A stretch of 23,341 nt of DNA from positions 1-23,341 of the forward strand of contig URDK01000034.1 in the NCBI GenBank assembly GCA_900546485.1, written 5' to 3'. Made by a program: the position numbers and the translations under genes. This stretch comes from an uncultured Eubacteriales bacterium (GTDB taxonomy: Bacteria > Bacillota > Clostridia > Oscillospirales > Oscillospiraceae). Positions 15,890 to 22,024 of this stretch are shown one piece after another. Numbering within the stretch: position 1 is the stretch's first letter; each line of letters opens with the position of its first letter. The notes beneath the pieces are model-generated. The model ran no database searches. It saw only the letters and a program-made list of their open reading frames with translations, and had not been told where the DNA came from.

Positions 15890-16055
15890 TCCCGTGCCTT
15901 TCGGCACGTCTGAGCGCCGGGCCTGACCCGGCGGGAGGAGTCGGGGGAAGGCGGTGCGAATCCGCCGCAACAGCCATTGCCGTGTGCGCCCGCGGGCGCG
16001 AGCCGGAATGCCCGTCGCTTCGTGTGATGCAGACCGTTCCCGGGTAAGGGGGGAT
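15890..16055 (+). promoter_or_regulatory. Cobalamin (B12) riboswitch aptamer
   Basis: A structured, non-coding leader carries the conserved cobalamin-aptamer core: AGTCGGGGGAAGGCGGTGCG running into AATCCGCCGCAACAGCC (15939-15975), the GGGAA..GGTGxGAATCC block. This is followed by GCGAGCCGGAATGCCCGTC (15998-16016), equivalent to the AGCCxGGAxACCTGCC block. Local stems include GTGCC-TTTC-GGCAC (15894-15907) and GCCGGG..CCCGG. AdoCbl or a related corrinoid would fold it and switch off the downstream genes. The outer limits are approximate, and the middle region is shorter than in canonical members. It precedes a terminator and two genes that fit B12 uptake. Confidence 0.78.
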
Positions 16056-16065
16056 AGGGGCAGCA

Positions 16066-16091
16066 GCGCGCCGCGGCATCAGGCGGCGCGC
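16066..16091 (+). promoter_or_regulatory. GC-rich hairpin of the riboswitch expression platform
   Basis: GCGCGCCGC (16066-16074) and GCGGCGCGC (16083-16091) form a perfect 9-base-pair stem with an 8-base loop. It lies between the aptamer and the terminator. It has no U tract, so it is more likely part of the switching structure than a terminator. Confidence 0.5.
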
Positions 16092-16100
16092 CGTGCAGCC

Positions 16101-16139
16101 GCGCTCCGCTCCTTCGGGAGTGGGGCGCTTTGCTTTTTT
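16101..16139 (+). terminator. Riboswitch-controlled terminator
   Basis: GCGCTCCGCTCC (16101-16112) pairs with GGAGTGGGGCGC (16117-16128) across a stable TTCG tetraloop, with two G-U pairs. It is followed by TTTGCTTTTTT. It sits between the aptamer and the first gene, as expected for control by transcription termination when B12 is bound. Confidence 0.88.
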
Positions 16140-16172
16140 GAGGGGCACATTTCTGAAAAGAGGTATGTGAAA

Positions 16173-16598
16173 ATGACCAGAACCATCAAGAGATCCGCCG
16201 CGCTTGCGCTTGTGCTCGCGCTCATACTCAGCCTCGCCGCCTGCGGCGCCAAGGCCGAGGGCCTCTGGGCCGACGCCGCCTACACCGAGGACACCGAGCT
16301 CGGCGAGGGCGCGACCACCATCACCGTCGAGGTCACCGCAGAGGAAAAGACCGTGACCTTCACCATCCACACCGACGGCACCACGCTCAGGCAGGCGCTC
16401 GAGGAGAACGGCCTCGTCGCCGGCGAAGAGAGCGAGTACGGCCTCTTCGTCACGGCTGTCAACGGCATGACTGTCGACTACGACGCCGACGGGTTCTACT
16501 GGGCCTTCTACAAGTCCGGCGAGTACCTGATGACCGGCGTGGACACCACCGAGATCGCCGACGGCGAGCAGTACGAGATTGTCTGCACCGCTGCCTGA
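16173..16598 (+). CDS. DUF4430 (transcobalamin-like) lipoprotein, predicted corrinoid-capturing protein
   Basis: A 141-residue secreted lipoprotein. Residues 1-23 form a signal peptide (basic N-terminus, Leu/Ala-rich core) ending in the lipobox LAAC with Cys24, so the mature protein is anchored on the outer membrane face. Residues about 45-140 match the DUF4430 pattern: TLRQALEENGLVAGEESEYG, then VTAVNGMTVDYDADGFYWAFYKSGEYLMTGVD and a terminal DGEQYEIVCTA. DUF4430 resembles the C-terminal domain of animal transcobalamin and intrinsic factor. The ATG at 16173 follows AAGAGG by nine bases; the frame is open further upstream, but that lies inside the riboswitch. It is under the B12 riboswitch, and its stop lies inside the following S-component gene, so a role in B12 capture is likely but not proven. 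Confidence 0.82.
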   Translation: MTRTIKRSAALALVLALILSLAACGAKAEGLWADAAYTEDTELGEGATTITVEVTAEEKTVTFTIHTDGTTLRQALEENGLVAGEESEYGLFVTAVNGMTVDYDADGFYWAFYKSGEYLMTGVDTTEIADGEQYEIVCTAA

Positions 16599-17142
16599 AA
16601 AAAAGCGTAAGCACGCAATAAGCGTCCGGGAGATGGCGGTGTACGCCATGTTCGGCGTCCTGATGCTGACCTCCAAGATAGTGATGGAGGCTGCGCCGAA
16701 CATACATCTCCTGGGCATGTTCACCATGCTGCTCACCGTGGTCTATCGACGCCGGGCGCTCTACCCCATCTACATCTATGTCCTGCTCAACGGCGTCTAC
16801 GCGGGCTTCGCCTCATGGTGGCTGCCCTACCTTTATATATGGACGGTGCTATGGGGCGTGACTATGCTGCTGCCGCGGAACATGCCGAAGAAGTGGGCAG
16901 CCATCGTCTATCCGCTGGTATGCTCGCTGCACGGCATGGCTTTCGGCACGCTCTACGCCCCTCTGCAGGCGCTGATGTACGGCTATAATTTGGAGGGAAT
17001 GATTACCTGGATCATCGCCGGCCTGCCCTGGGACGTCGTTCAGGCCGTGGGCAACCTTGCCGCGGGCACACTGATTCTGCCGCTCTCGGAGCTGCTCCGG
17101 CGGCTGAACGTAAAGTTCCGCATAGGCCCCGCGGAGGGCTGA
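16579..17142 (+). CDS. ECF transporter S component, predicted for cobalamin or a precursor
   Basis: A hydrophobic protein of 187 residues with about five or six membrane helices (AVYAMFGVLMLTSKIV, HLLGMFTMLLTVVY, LYPIYIYVLLNGVYAGF, LYIWTVLWGVTMLL, IVYPLVCSLHGMAFG, and WIIAGLPWDVVQAVGNLAAGTLI). Size and pattern match substrate-binding S components of energy-coupling-factor importers. Translation is taken from TTG 16579, which overlaps the lipoprotein gene by 20 bases and keeps the basic N-terminal tail typical of S components. ATG 16633 is the alternative, but it would cut into that tail. No ECF ATPase or T subunit is nearby, so it would share a common energising module encoded elsewhere. The riboswitch points to cobalamin, a cobamide or a lower-ligand precursor as substrate. 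Confidence 0.8.
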   Translation: MSAPLPEKKRKHAISVREMAVYAMFGVLMLTSKIVMEAAPNIHLLGMFTMLLTVVYRRRALYPIYIYVLLNGVYAGFASWWLPYLYIWTVLWGVTMLLPRNMPKKWAAIVYPLVCSLHGMAFGTLYAPLQALMYGYNLEGMITWIIAGLPWDVVQAVGNLAAGTLILPLSELLRRLNVKFRIGPAEG

Positions 17143-17153
17143 AAATGAGCACG

Positions 17154-17189
17154 GCGGGGACCGCTTTTCGGCGGTCCCCGCTCTTTTTT
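17154..17189 (+). terminator. Terminator of the B12 uptake unit
   Basis: GCGGGGACCGC (17154-17164) pairs perfectly with GCGGTCCCCGC (17171-17181) across a 6-base loop and is followed by TCTTTTTT. It lies 12 bases after the S-component stop codon. Confidence 0.93.
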
Positions 17190-17199
17190 GTCAAGACTC

Positions 17200-17227
17200 T
17201 TGCAAAGGCGGAAAGTTATATTATAAT
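17200..17227 (+). promoter_or_regulatory. Promoter of the MATE transporter gene
   Basis: A perfect -10 TATAAT (17222-17227) has TTGCAA (17200-17205) 16 bases upstream. Its position rules out the GTG at 17228 as the start codon of the downstream gene. Confidence 0.65.
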
Positions 17228-17269
17228 GTGCCTTGCCGGTCGGCGGAAAACTCTCTGGGGGCGGTAGAT

Positions 17270-18646
17270 TTGAGAAGGCAGAACAACCTCGGCAGCGACC
17301 CTGTGCGCCCGCTCGTATGGCGCATCGCCATTCCCAGCATGCTGGCGCAGTTCGTCAGCGTGCTCTACTCCATCGTGGACAGGATATACATAAGCAACAT
17401 CCCCGTCACCGGCGAGACCGCGTTGGCTGGCGTCGGCGTATGCGGGCCTGTTGTCACCATGCTCGGGGCCTTCGCCTTCCTCGTCGGCGTCGGCGGCGCG
17501 CCGCTCATGAGCATCAACATGGGCGCTGGCAAGACGGACGAGGCACGGCGCATACTCTCCAACAGCTTCCTCATCCTCTGCATCTGCGCCGTAGTGCTCA
17601 CCGCCGCGGTGTTCCCGCTGCAGCGGCCGATGCTCATGTTCTTCGGCGCCAGCGAATCCACCTACCCCTACGCCGAGGAGTACTTCTCCATCTACCTCTG
17701 CGGAACGGCTTTCAACCTTCTCTCCCTGGGCATGAACCAGTTCATCATCAGCCAGGGCTTTGCCAAAAAGGGCATGTTCTCCGTCGTGCTCGGCGCGGTG
17801 CTCAACATCGTGCTCGATCCGCTCTTCATCTTCGTCTTCGACATGGGCGTAGCCGGGGCGGCCATTGCCACCGTGCTCTCTCAGCTCGCGAGCTGCATCT
17901 ATGTGCTCTGCGTCCTCTTCGGCAAGACCGTGCCGGTGCGCATAGGCTTCGGGCGGTACAGCCTCAAGCTCGTGGGCCGCATACTCGTCACCGGTATCTC
18001 GCCCTTCCTCATCATCTTCGTGGACAGCATCATGATAATCTCCATGAACGCCGTGCTGCAAAGCTACGGCGGGCCCGAGCTCGGAGACCGGCTCATCACC
18101 TGCGCCACCATCGCGCAGAGCTTCATGCTGGTGGTCACCATGCCGCTCGGCGGCATCTCGGGCGGCACGCAGACCATACTCGCCTTCAACTACGGCGCAC
18201 ACAGGCGCGACCGCATTCTCGAGGCGCAAAAGCACATCACGCTGCTCTGCGTGGGCTACACGGCCATAATGTTCGCGCTCGCGCGGCTCGGCGGCGGACT
18301 TTTCGTGCGGCTCTTCACAACCGAGGCTGACCTCGCCGCCGAGGCGCTCTCGGCCATCAAAGTCTGCACCCTCGCGGTCATCCCCCTCGGCGTACAGTAC
18401 GCCATAGTCGACGGCTTCACCGGCATGGCCCAGGTCAAGCTCGCGCTGCCGCTCTCCGCCTTCCGGAAGCTCGTGTACTTCGCCGCGCTGTTCTGGCTGC
18501 CTGCCGCCTTCGGCGCGCGCGCCGCGTTCTGGGCAGAGCCCGTCTCCGACATCCTCGGTCCCATAGCGAGCGTCGTGGTCTATGCGCTGTTCATAAGGAA
18601 GATACTCGACTTCCCCACCGCGCCGCAGACGCGCAAGGATGGTTGA
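17270..18646 (+). CDS. MATE family multidrug/toxin exporter
   Basis: A cation-coupled exporter of the multidrug and toxic compound extrusion family in the cytoplasmic membrane. The 458-residue protein has about twelve hydrophobic segments in two MatE repeats. The first opens with PLVWRIAIPSMLAQFVSVLYSIVDRIYIS, including the helix-1 pattern of the family. The second begins near GRILVTGISPFLIIFVDSIMI and includes MPLGGISGGTQTILAFNYGA. It starts at TTG 17270, five bases after GGGGGCGG. The longer frame from 17228 is excluded because it begins within the promoter. It is monocistronic between two terminators. The substrate cannot be told from sequence, and the neighbouring B12 unit is separately transcribed. 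Confidence 0.93.
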   Translation: MRRQNNLGSDPVRPLVWRIAIPSMLAQFVSVLYSIVDRIYISNIPVTGETALAGVGVCGPVVTMLGAFAFLVGVGGAPLMSINMGAGKTDEARRILSNSFLILCICAVVLTAAVFPLQRPMLMFFGASESTYPYAEEYFSIYLCGTAFNLLSLGMNQFIISQGFAKKGMFSVVLGAVLNIVLDPLFIFVFDMGVAGAAIATVLSQLASCIYVLCVLFGKTVPVRIGFGRYSLKLVGRILVTGISPFLIIFVDSIMIISMNAVLQSYGGPELGDRLITCATIAQSFMLVVTMPLGGISGGTQTILAFNYGAHRRDRILEAQKHITLLCVGYTAIMFALARLGGGLFVRLFTTEADLAAEALSAIKVCTLAVIPLGVQYAIVDGFTGMAQVKLALPLSAFRKLVYFAALFWLPAAFGARAAFWAEPVSDILGPIASVVVYALFIRKILDFPTAPQTRKDG

Positions 18647-18661
18647 CATAAAATTAAAAAC

Positions 18662-18694
18662 AAGGGCGGGGCCCGCACGGGGTCCCGCCCTTTT
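18662..18694. terminator. Bidirectional terminator between the MATE and VWA genes
   Basis: A 13-base-pair stem, AAGGGCGGGGCCC (18662-18674) with GGGTCCCGCCCTT (18680-18692) and one G-U pair, is flanked by TTTT on the plus strand. On the minus strand the following run is TTGTTTTTAATTTT. It can end both converging transcripts. Confidence 0.9.
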
Positions 18695-18701
18695 CAGCCT
18701 T

Positions 18702-20030
18702 TCAGCACTCGAAATCGGTATCCATATAGTTTGCCATCATCTGCGCGTAGAGTCTGCGCCCGATGCAGTGGCAGCTCGTGTCCGGCACCACAAAGCGGAT
18801 GCCCTCCACGCGCACATCGCGGCAGTCGGGGCCGCAGTGAGAGGGTACGGTGAAGGTCTTGAGGGCACGGTAATCTCCGCCCTCGCCGTCCGTGAGCAGC
18901 ATCGCCAGCGCCACGCGCTTGTGCGGGCACACGGATTTGAGCGTCAGGTTCAGCTCCACTATCCGCCCCGGCGCGGCTATGGACAGCTCGCCCAGGTCGA
19001 AGGTCACGCTCTCGCTGCAGGATTCGGCGCTCAGCTCCCGCGGCTCCGGGCAGGGCTCGGGGTATATCACCTCGCCGCAGTCCACATAGACCGTGGGGTC
19101 CGGGAACTTGACTACGTTCTGCTCATTGTCCGTATACTCTATCGAGTCGTTCACATGGATGTCGCCCGTAGTGTCTCCGACGTGGCGCACCGTGAAGTGG
19201 AGCACTGCGCTCTCGCTCGAGGTTGTGCCCAGCGAGTCAATGTTCCAGTGCAGGCTGCGCTCTCCGGTGATTATCGCCGTGCCCTTGGCAGGCGGCTCCA
19301 CATCCACGAGCTCGAAATCGTCTGTCAGCTTTTCCTTTATCATGATGTCCGTGGCGCCGGGCTTGGAGATATTCGCCGCGAGCTCGGCAAACAGCTCCTC
19401 CAGGTCCGCCGCGTCAGGCGTCACCGCAACATGTGAGACGTCCGGGTCGGTCGCCCAGTTGTTGAGCGCAGCGACGTCCAGGCCGTCTGAGCCGATGAGC
19501 CCGATGCAGTATATGATGGTGCCCGCGGCGCGCGCGGCGGCCGCTATCGGCCCGGGCGCCGGGCCCGAGGTCGTCACGCCATCCGTGAACATCACGATGA
19601 CGCGCGCATTGGACGAAGAGGGCTCGAAAAGCCCCTGCGACGCAGCAAAGGCGCCGCCGTGGTTCGTCCCGCCGCCGGCCGTCAGGCCGTTTATGGCGTT
19701 CTTGAGGTCCGATACCGAGGTCACAAGCGGCGACGACACAGTTGCGTTCGCCGAGAAACTCACTATGCCCATGCGGCTGCCCGAGCCTATCTCGCCCGAG
19801 CCAGATCCGCCGGTGGATTCCGATATGATGTCTATAAAAGTCTTCGCCCCGAGCTTCATCTCCGCCAGCGGCGCGCCGCTCATGCTGCCGGAGCAGTCAA
19901 GCGCGAGCACGATGTCCGTCGGATTGGTCACGATATCCGGCGCCGCGGTCAGGGCGAGCGTCATCTGGAACGAATCCCCGCAGCATATCGCAGCGGTATC
20001 CGCCACCTTGTTGGAATTGGTCACACCCAT
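18702..20030 (-). CDS. von Willebrand factor A domain protein with a Cys-rich C-terminal region
   Basis: A 442-residue protein with no signal peptide, lipobox, sorting signal or membrane helix, so it is probably cytosolic. The VWA domain (about 38-225) has an intact metal-ion-dependent adhesion site: DCSGS with Asp45, Ser47 and Ser49, plus GGGTNHGG and MFTDG. It is followed by a DUF11-like beta domain (about 230-318: KEKLTDDFELVDVEPP, LHFTVRHVGDTTG). A C-terminal domain (319-442) contains eight cysteines, including CGPDC and CHC. The N-terminus, TNSNKVADTAAICCGDSFQMTL, recalls a recurring clostridial family. The ATG at 20030 follows GGAAGGAGG; in-frame sequence further upstream crosses a palindrome and the preceding stop. 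It lies 53 bases after the DUF4365-PLD gene. Its partner is unknown. Confidence 0.85.
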   Translation of the reverse strand: MGVTNSNKVADTAAICCGDSFQMTLALTAAPDIVTNPTDIVLALDCSGSMSGAPLAEMKLGAKTFIDIISESTGGSGSGEIGSGSRMGIVSFSANATVSSPLVTSVSDLKNAINGLTAGGGTNHGGAFAASQGLFEPSSSNARVIVMFTDGVTTSGPAPGPIAAAARAAGTIIYCIGLIGSDGLDVAALNNWATDPDVSHVAVTPDAADLEELFAELAANISKPGATDIMIKEKLTDDFELVDVEPPAKGTAIITGERSLHWNIDSLGTTSSESAVLHFTVRHVGDTTGDIHVNDSIEYTDNEQNVVKFPDPTVYVDCGEVIYPEPCPEPRELSAESCSESVTFDLGELSIAAPGRIVELNLTLKSVCPHKRVALAMLLTDGEGGDYRALKTFTVPSHCGPDCRDVRVEGIRFVVPDTSCHCIGRRLYAQMMANYMDTDFEC

Positions 20031-20043
20031 CTGGTGCTGCCTC

Positions 20044-20066
20044 CTTCCGGGGATATTCCCCGGAAG
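20044..20066 (-). promoter_or_regulatory. Perfect hairpin abutting the VWA ribosome-binding site
   Basis: Two perfect 10-base arms (20044-20053 and 20057-20066) flank a 3-base loop. On the minus strand the 3' arm runs directly into GGAAGGAGG, and one base of the GGAGG Shine-Dalgarno core lies in the stem. No T run follows, so it is not a typical terminator. It may modulate translation of the VWA gene or mark a processing point after the PLD gene. Confidence 0.55.
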
Positions 20067-20083
20067 TATTCTATGCCGCTGCC

Positions 20084-20977
20084 TCAGCTGTTTGACACCG
20101 GCTCCGAACATTTCCAGAGCCGCTCAAAGCGGGCGGCTATACGCGCTACCGCCTCCGGGGAGTCATGGCTTTCCATGCGCTCGCAGCCGTGCCGCCAGGA
20201 CTCGGCCGTCAGATTCGCCGTACCGTACACGGCCACGGCATCGTCCAGGATGATGAGTTTCTCGTACATATCCGGGCAGAGCCTCAGCTCAAAGCGGGGC
20301 GATTCCCGCCCGAGCAGCAGCAGCTCGCGCTCCAGCTCCGGCTGCTCTCCGCGCGTCACCAGGCGCAGTTCCACGCCCCGCGCCGAGAGCGCCTTGAGCG
20401 CCCAGAGCATCGCCTCGTCCAAAAACGGAGACGCCGCGCGCACGAGACAGCGCGCCTCGGCCAGGGCGCCGAGCAGCCTCTCCGCCCCGCCCTCGCTCCG
20501 CAGCAGCTTCACCGCCGCCGCGCTGTCCATCCTGCCCGGCCTCGCCAGGCGGCGCAGTTCCTCCGCCGAGAGCTCCGAAAGCTCCGAGACGCGCGGCACC
20601 TTTATGCTCCATGACGAGCCGCCGCGGCGGACGTGACCGCGCTCCACCGGCGTCCAGTATGCCCGGCGCTCCGCCGGGTCGCAAAGCACCAGTATTACGG
20701 GCAGGGAGTGCTCCAGCCAATAGTCGAGGTGCCTGAGCGAGCCGGTATATGTGAAGCCCTCCGCGTCCCCGCGGGCAAACCAGCTCGAGCCGCTCTTTAT
20801 CTGCACCGCTATCAATCTGCCCGTCGGCCTGCCGCCCTCACATATCTCTATCTGCGCGTCGATTCCGTAGTCCGCCGTGGGCTGTTCGCGGAATATCCAG
20901 CCCAACTCCTCCGTCACGATACGGTCGACGCATATCACGCCGAGCCGGCCGGTCCTCGCGCTGTCATGACCGGCCAA
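20084..20977 (-). CDS. DUF4365 (nuclease-like) - phospholipase D-like fusion protein
   Basis: A 297-residue two-domain protein. Residues about 8-120 match DUF4365: GRLGVICVDRIVTEELGWIF, then DYGIDAQIEI with Asp40 and Glu44, IAVQIKSGSSWF with Gln59-Ile-Lys61, and the typical LRHLDYWLEHSLPVILVLCDP. Together D..E..QxK resembles a PD-(D/E)XK nuclease core. Residues about 155-290 form one phospholipase D-like half ending in YEKLIILDDAVAVYGTANLT. There Lys240 and Asp245 of the HxKxxxxD motif remain, but Tyr238 replaces the His. TTG 20977 is chosen because it follows GGAAGGGGG by eight bases and comes one base after the lysR stop. The frame stays open upstream only inside lysR. The role is unknown; a nucleic-acid-targeting function is plausible. 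Confidence 0.75.
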   Translation of the reverse strand: MAGHDSARTGRLGVICVDRIVTEELGWIFREQPTADYGIDAQIEICEGGRPTGRLIAVQIKSGSSWFARGDAEGFTYTGSLRHLDYWLEHSLPVILVLCDPAERRAYWTPVERGHVRRGGSSWSIKVPRVSELSELSAEELRRLARPGRMDSAAAVKLLRSEGGAERLLGALAEARCLVRAASPFLDEAMLWALKALSARGVELRLVTRGEQPELERELLLLGRESPRFELRLCPDMYEKLIILDDAVAVYGTANLTAESWRHGCERMESHDSPEAVARIAARFERLWKCSEPVSNS

Positions 20978-20978
20978 C

Positions 20979-21890
20979 TCAGCCGCCCCCTTCCGTCCGC
21001 TCACGCTCGAGTACGGCGCGCAGCTCCTCCAGGAAGCGCGCGGCCGGACGCGACAGGGGCTGGTACTTCTTCCATATGACCGCCGCCTCTGCCTCCAGGC
21101 GCGGCGAAAACGGGCGGAAGCACAGCTCGCTGCCATCGTCCGTACTCACCAGGCGGTCAAAGCAGAGCGTACAGCCCAGGCCCTCGCTCGTCAGCATCGA
21201 GGCGTTGAAGACCAGGTTGTAGGTCGCGACGATGTTCAATCGGCTCAGATCGCGCCTCAGCCACGCGAACACCGGCCAGCTGCCGTCCTTCTGGGCCGAG
21301 ATTATGAGTGGCTTGTCCCATAGGTCCTCCGGGCTCACGCTCTCCTTGGCCGCAAGCGGATCGTCCCTGCGCATCAGCACGCCCCAGACGTCCCGGCCGG
21401 GCAAGGTCAGCGCCTCGTACTTCGCAGAGTCCACGGAGCCGAAGATGAGCCCGAAGTCTATGAGGCCCCGGTCCAGCTGCTCCGTCACAAAGGCCGCGTT
21501 CCCGCTCGAGATGTTGTAGTGTACGTCCGGGCAGCGCGCCTTGAGCGAGCCCGCAGCCTTCGCCAGCAGGCGCAGCGACTGCGTCTCCCCCGCGCCGATG
21601 TGTACCTCGCCCGCAACAGCCGCGTCCGAGAGCGAGACCTCGTTCTCGGCCTTGCGCACCAGCTCGAGTATCTCCTCCGCGCGCTTGCGCAGTATCATGC
21701 CCTCCTCGGTCAGCGTCACGCGCCGGGAGCCGTGCGTGCCGCGTATCAGCAGCCGCTTGCCCAGCTCCTCCTCCAGCGCCTTTAGCTGCGTCGAGAGCGT
21801 CGGCTGCGACAGGTGCAGCGACTCCGCCGCGCCCGATATGCTCTGCTCCCGCGCCACTGCCAGAAAGTATTGCAGCACTCTCAGCTCCAT
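20979..21890 (-). CDS. LysR family transcriptional regulator
   Basis: A 303-residue DNA-binding regulator. Residues 1-60 are the winged helix-turn-helix (ELRVLQYFLAVAREQSISGAAESLHLSQPTLSTQLKALEEELG), continuing to RLLIRGTHGSRRVTLTEEG. The remainder is the LysR substrate-binding fold (GEVHIGAGETQSLRLLAKA, DFGLIFG). ATG 21890 follows GGAGG by eight bases; the ATG two codons earlier has only a 2-base gap. It is divergent from the flavodoxin-like and CMD-cupin genes and shares a LysR-type box with them, so it probably controls that operon and itself. Its stop is followed after one base by the DUF4365-PLD start, which suggests co-transcription. Confidence 0.94.
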   Translation of the reverse strand: MELRVLQYFLAVAREQSISGAAESLHLSQPTLSTQLKALEEELGKRLLIRGTHGSRRVTLTEEGMILRKRAEEILELVRKAENEVSLSDAAVAGEVHIGAGETQSLRLLAKAAGSLKARCPDVHYNISSGNAAFVTEQLDRGLIDFGLIFGSVDSAKYEALTLPGRDVWGVLMRRDDPLAAKESVSPEDLWDKPLIISAQKDGSWPVFAWLRRDLSRLNIVATYNLVFNASMLTSEGLGCTLCFDRLVSTDDGSELCFRPFSPRLEAEAAVIWKKYQPLSRPAARFLEELRAVLERERTEGGG

Positions 21891-21909
21891 AGTCATCGCC
21901 TCCGTACAC

Positions 21910-21938
21910 AGTTTATCAGGCCGACGCATAGGTTTCAA
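21910..21938 (-). promoter_or_regulatory. Promoter of the lysR gene
   Basis: On the minus strand TTGAAA (21933-21938) and TAAACT (21910-21915) are separated by 17 bases. The -35 box lies entirely inside the putative LysR box, the arrangement expected for autorepression. Confidence 0.5.
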
Positions 21939-21942
21939 CTAT
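21928..21942. promoter_or_regulatory. Putative LysR-type binding site (T-N11-A)
   Basis: ATAG-N7-CTAT is a perfect interrupted palindrome that contains the T-N11-A core of LysR-type sites (T at 21929, A at 21941). Its centre is about 65 bases upstream of the predicted start of the divergent operon, the usual position of the LysR recognition site, and it overlaps the lysR -35 box. Confidence 0.6.
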
Positions 21943-21965
21943 ACACAGCCATTCTTAATAAGCAT

Positions 21966-21994
21966 TTGCTATTTTTCCTTGCCGGACCTATACT
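21966..21994 (+). promoter_or_regulatory. Promoter of the oxidoreductase / CMD-cupin operon
   Basis: TTGCTA (21966-21971) and TATACT (21989-21994) are separated by 17 bases. Transcription would start near 22001, leaving a leader of about 24 bases with the ribosome site GAAAGGAG. The weak -35 fits a promoter that needs an activator. Confidence 0.6.
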
Positions 21995-22024
21995 TATATC
22001 AAAAGTACCGAAAGGAGCGCATTT

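Noticed and set aside
15954..16172. Upstream extension of the DUF4430 lipoprotein frame to 15954
   Set aside because: It runs through the riboswitch aptamer and terminator, has no ribosome site at its start, and would hide the clear signal peptide that begins at 16173.
15735..16736. A 333-codon minus-strand frame across the riboswitch, its terminators and the lipoprotein gene
   Set aside because: It crosses a terminator and a conserved RNA structure and has a composition typical of antisense frames, with no recognisable domain.
20978..21136. N-terminal extension of the DUF4365-PLD frame inside lysR
   Set aside because: The added residues are an Arg/Ser-rich shadow of lysR. A strong ribosome site leads to the TTG at 20977, directly after the lysR stop.
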